DNA from: Agarilytica sp033852175 | GTDB taxonomy: Bacteria > Pseudomonadota > Gammaproteobacteria > Pseudomonadales > Cellvibrionaceae | Reading direction: 5' to 3' | Assembly (NCBI GenBank): GCA_033852175.1 | Contig: JAWSUY010000001.1 | Coordinates: 463,408-527,407, forward strand | DNA: 64,000 bases | Shown: piece after piece, positions 61,914-64,000 of the stretch | Layout of the letters: each line of letters opens with the position of its first letter | Position numbering within the stretch: the stretch's first letter is position 1 | The notes under the pieces: generated by a model | Seen by the model: only the letters and a program-made list of their open reading frames with translations | The model's database searches: none | Told to the model about the DNA's origin: nothing | Position numbers and translations under genes: made by a program

Positions 61914-62198
61914 TGGGTAATCCGTTCCGAACATTTCGAACCCTGATCGTATAATAATTGAAGCGATAGATCGATAGTTTTGTACAGTAGCCGTCGAATG
62001 ACAATGAGCCCCAATAGTAATGAGACCCAGTAGTTTCAACGATACCCAACTTATCGGCCGGTGGCCCTACCTCTTAGTTTTTCACAATAATATTTCCCCT
62101 AGAAAGTACTCTTTTAACAAGTAGCAAGAATCGGGTCGAAGCCAGAATATTAGGTCTCTATAGTCGTTGGATCACACGAACTTAACAGAGATTTAACG

Positions 62199-62960
62199 AT
62201 GAAAAGACTCATGAATAAGACCGCCATTGTCACAGGCGCTAGTTCAGACATTGGCCGTGCTACAGCAAAGCTGTTTGCTGAAGAAGGTGCAAATATAGTC
62301 GTGGCAGCACGGCGACAAGAGGAGCTAGACACACTTATCCAAGAAATTACACAGGCAGGCGGAAAGGCCATTGCCTTAGCCGGGGATGTTACAGAAGAAG
62401 ACTATGCAAAGGCTCTAGTCGATCTCGCGCTATGCGAGTACGGCAACCTTGATATTGGCTTCAATAATGCCGGCACTTTAGGCGCTTCTGGCGCAACACC
62501 GGATATAACACTTAAAGCCTGGAACAGTACGCTTAACACCAACTTAACCGGTGCTTTCCTGGGCGCCAAATACCAGATACCCGCCATGCTGCAATCTGGG
62601 GGTTCTCTTATCTTCACCTCATCGTTTATTGGCTACACGGCTGGCATACCGCAAAAGGCTGCATATGCGGCAAGCAAAGCCGGGGTTATTGGTTTAGCGA
62701 AAGCCCTGGCCGGGGAATACGGCACAAATTCAATTCGCGTAAATGCCTTGCTGCCGGGCGGAACCGATACCCCGATGGCGGAAGAATTTGGTACATCGCC
62801 CGAAGTGATTGAATTCGTCAAACAGATGCATGCGTTAAAGCGTACAGCCGTACCCGAAGAAATTGCGAAATCTGCACTGTACCTTGCATCAGACGATTCT
62901 AGTTTTACTACCGGTACTGCTATGCTAGTTGATGGCGGCGTGTCCATTAGCAAAACCTGA
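62199..62960 (+). CDS. SDR family oxidoreductase, 253 aa
   Basis: Classical SDR: VTGASSDIGRA (cofactor loop with Asp in place of the usual second Gly), NNAGTLGAS, Ser in FTSSFIGY, YAASKAGV, and VDGGVSI at the end. Likely NAD(P)-dependent oxidation or reduction of an unknown substrate. Stands before an AraC-Ada-type gene with its own spacer. Confidence 0.92.
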   Translation: MKRLMNKTAIVTGASSDIGRATAKLFAEEGANIVVAARRQEELDTLIQEITQAGGKAIALAGDVTEEDYAKALVDLALCEYGNLDIGFNNAGTLGASGATPDITLKAWNSTLNTNLTGAFLGAKYQIPAMLQSGGSLIFTSSFIGYTAGIPQKAAYAASKAGVIGLAKALAGEYGTNSIRVNALLPGGTDTPMAEEFGTSPEVIEFVKQMHALKRTAVPEEIAKSALYLASDDSSFTTGTAMLVDGGVSISKT

Positions 62961-63002
62961 ATCTACGAAAGTTACTATTCACGACACCCAAACGAGTTGA
63001 AA

Positions 63003-63851
63003 ATGGCTGAACAAGAACACATCAATTATGGGCGCATTGCCGCTGCAATCGACTATATAAAATTAAATTTCAAAGATCAGCCTTCTTTAGATGACATCGC
63101 TGGAGAAATTGGCATAAGCCCGTTTCACTTTCAGCGATTGTTCATACAATGGGCTGGTGTGAGCCCAAAAAAATTCATGCAATACCTGGGTATTGAGCAC
63201 GCCAAAATTTTACTCAAACAAAATCAATCAACATTGCTAGAGACGGCATATGAAACCGGCCTGTCTGGAACGAGTCGGCTGCACGATTTATTTATCAATA
63301 TAGAAGGCATGACCCCTGGCGAATTTAAAAATGGTGGTGAAAACCTCGTTATTAATTACGGGTTTTCGGAAAGCCCATTCGGCAAGCTGATCGTAGGCTC
63401 TACAGTCAAAGGCATATGCCATATGTTTTTTGAAGAAGATGAGTCACAAGCATTGAACGATCTCAAAACGCGTTTTCCAAATGCTGAATATTATTTTTCT
63501 GTTGATGCACACCAGAAAAATGCGCGCTTTATTTTTCAAAAAGATTGGCAGCAGCTAGACCAAATTAAATTACACTTAAACGGTACAGACTTTCAGTTAA
63601 AGGTATGGGAAACCCTGCTTAAAATTCCATTAGGTAACGTTTCCACTTACGGCACTATCGCTAAAAGTATCATGAAGCCCCAAGCCGCAAGAGCGGTGGG
63701 CACAGCTATTGGCAAAAACCCTGTCGCATTTCTTATTCCGTGTCATCGGGTTATTCAAGCAAGCGGTAATATTGGTGGCTATATGTGGGGGACAACACGT
63801 AAGTCGGCCATTGTGGGCTGGGAAGCGGCGAAAGTAAGCCGTCAACAATGA
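63003..63851 (+). CDS. AraC-type HTH fused to methylated-DNA-cysteine methyltransferase, Ada-like
   Basis: 282 residues. AraC-type HTH in the first 105 residues (LDDIAGEIGISPFHFQRLFIQWAGVSPKKF; AYETGLSGTSRLHDLFINIEGMTPGEF), then an O6-alkylguanine transferase from about 200 (FQLKVWETLLKIPLGNVSTYG; active-site Cys in IPCHRVI). It lacks the N-terminal zinc Cys4 domain of E. coli Ada. Removes alkyl groups from O6-alkylguanine and may regulate alkylation-repair genes. A TTG at 62997 is an alternative start. Confidence 0.94.
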   Translation: MAEQEHINYGRIAAAIDYIKLNFKDQPSLDDIAGEIGISPFHFQRLFIQWAGVSPKKFMQYLGIEHAKILLKQNQSTLLETAYETGLSGTSRLHDLFINIEGMTPGEFKNGGENLVINYGFSESPFGKLIVGSTVKGICHMFFEEDESQALNDLKTRFPNAEYYFSVDAHQKNARFIFQKDWQQLDQIKLHLNGTDFQLKVWETLLKIPLGNVSTYGTIAKSIMKPQAARAVGTAIGKNPVAFLIPCHRVIQASGNIGGYMWGTTRKSAIVGWEAAKVSRQQ

Positions 63852-63984
63852 TAGGCCTTATTTAGAATTAACGAGAAGAAGGATGCCGGTAAGAAATATT
63901 CATAAGCCCAATGTATAAAAACGGTTATTAAATTGCTTTTATTACGATCGAACATTCACGACAACACTCAACGGAGTATAGCTA

Positions 63985-64000
63985 GTGCCCATCCAGAAAT
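63985..64000 (+). CDS. possible start of a further gene, truncated by window end
   Basis: GTG at 63985 preceded by CGGAGT at an 8-base spacing, and reading five codons to the window end. No more can be said. Confidence 0.3.

Overview
The window looks like chromosome of a marine-type gammaproteobacterium. Evidence: a tRNA-Arg with encoded CCA, a class A PBP1b with a UB2H domain, a cytochrome c5-like protein, an MshQ-like pilus-locus protein, the HxlR/LysE/GFA/DUF1801 family mix, moderate GC, and compact genes with gammaproteobacterial ribosome-binding sites. I cannot name the genus. There is no phage, insertion sequence or CRISPR array.

Layout. 1-1409 (-) is the N-terminal part of a membrane Cache-PAS sensor, followed by tRNA-Arg(TCG). 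About 3.06-8.2 kb is a run of small plus-strand genes separated by attC-like imperfect palindromes, with no integrase in the window: a fragment of a chromosomal integron cassette array. It grades into further small plus-strand accessory genes up to 11.9 kb. 12.1-14 kb carries mtnA and a class II aldolase, matching the 5'-deoxynucleoside salvage (DHAP shunt) arrangement. 14-23 kb holds mixed metabolic genes: exported unknowns, two VOC proteins, LysE, GST, Tag, PhyH, AraC/GyrI, and a divergent SDR/HxlR pair sharing an operator. 23-29 kb has a cytochrome c, a conserved small protein, a large DUF349 protein and a MATE transporter.

The most striking region is 30.5-42.8 kb (-). It is a long co-directional locus of YjfI (DUF2170 with an RHH-like N-terminus), PspA/IM30, a small membrane protein, YbjQ, a YqiJ-like OB-fold membrane protein, a flotillin, a glycine-zipper protein, a 1782-residue AAA ATPase, a rhomboid protease, a zinc-ribbon protein and a small acidic protein. 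It begins at a promoter carrying three identical TTACATGTAA palindromes and ends at a strong terminator. I read it as a self-regulated membrane-remodelling or envelope-stress machine: PspA (ESCRT-III-like), flotillin scaffold, OB-fold partner, ATPase motor and membrane protease.

43-47 kb carries hemH, PBP1b (mrcB), a TPR lipoprotein and a periplasmic binding protein. 48-52 kb (-) has a GNAT acetyltransferase, a DUF885 lipoprotein, an RlmD-type rRNA methyltransferase and a GIY-YIG protein. 52.6-56.6 kb is a 1320-residue LamG/MshQ-like secreted protein, followed by CheX. 57.6-61.4 kb contains an M74 murein endopeptidase beside a group of unrecognised genes, one of them apparently frameshifted. 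The window ends with a DUF3291 protein, an SDR, an AraC-Ada-type methyltransferase and perhaps the first codons of another gene.
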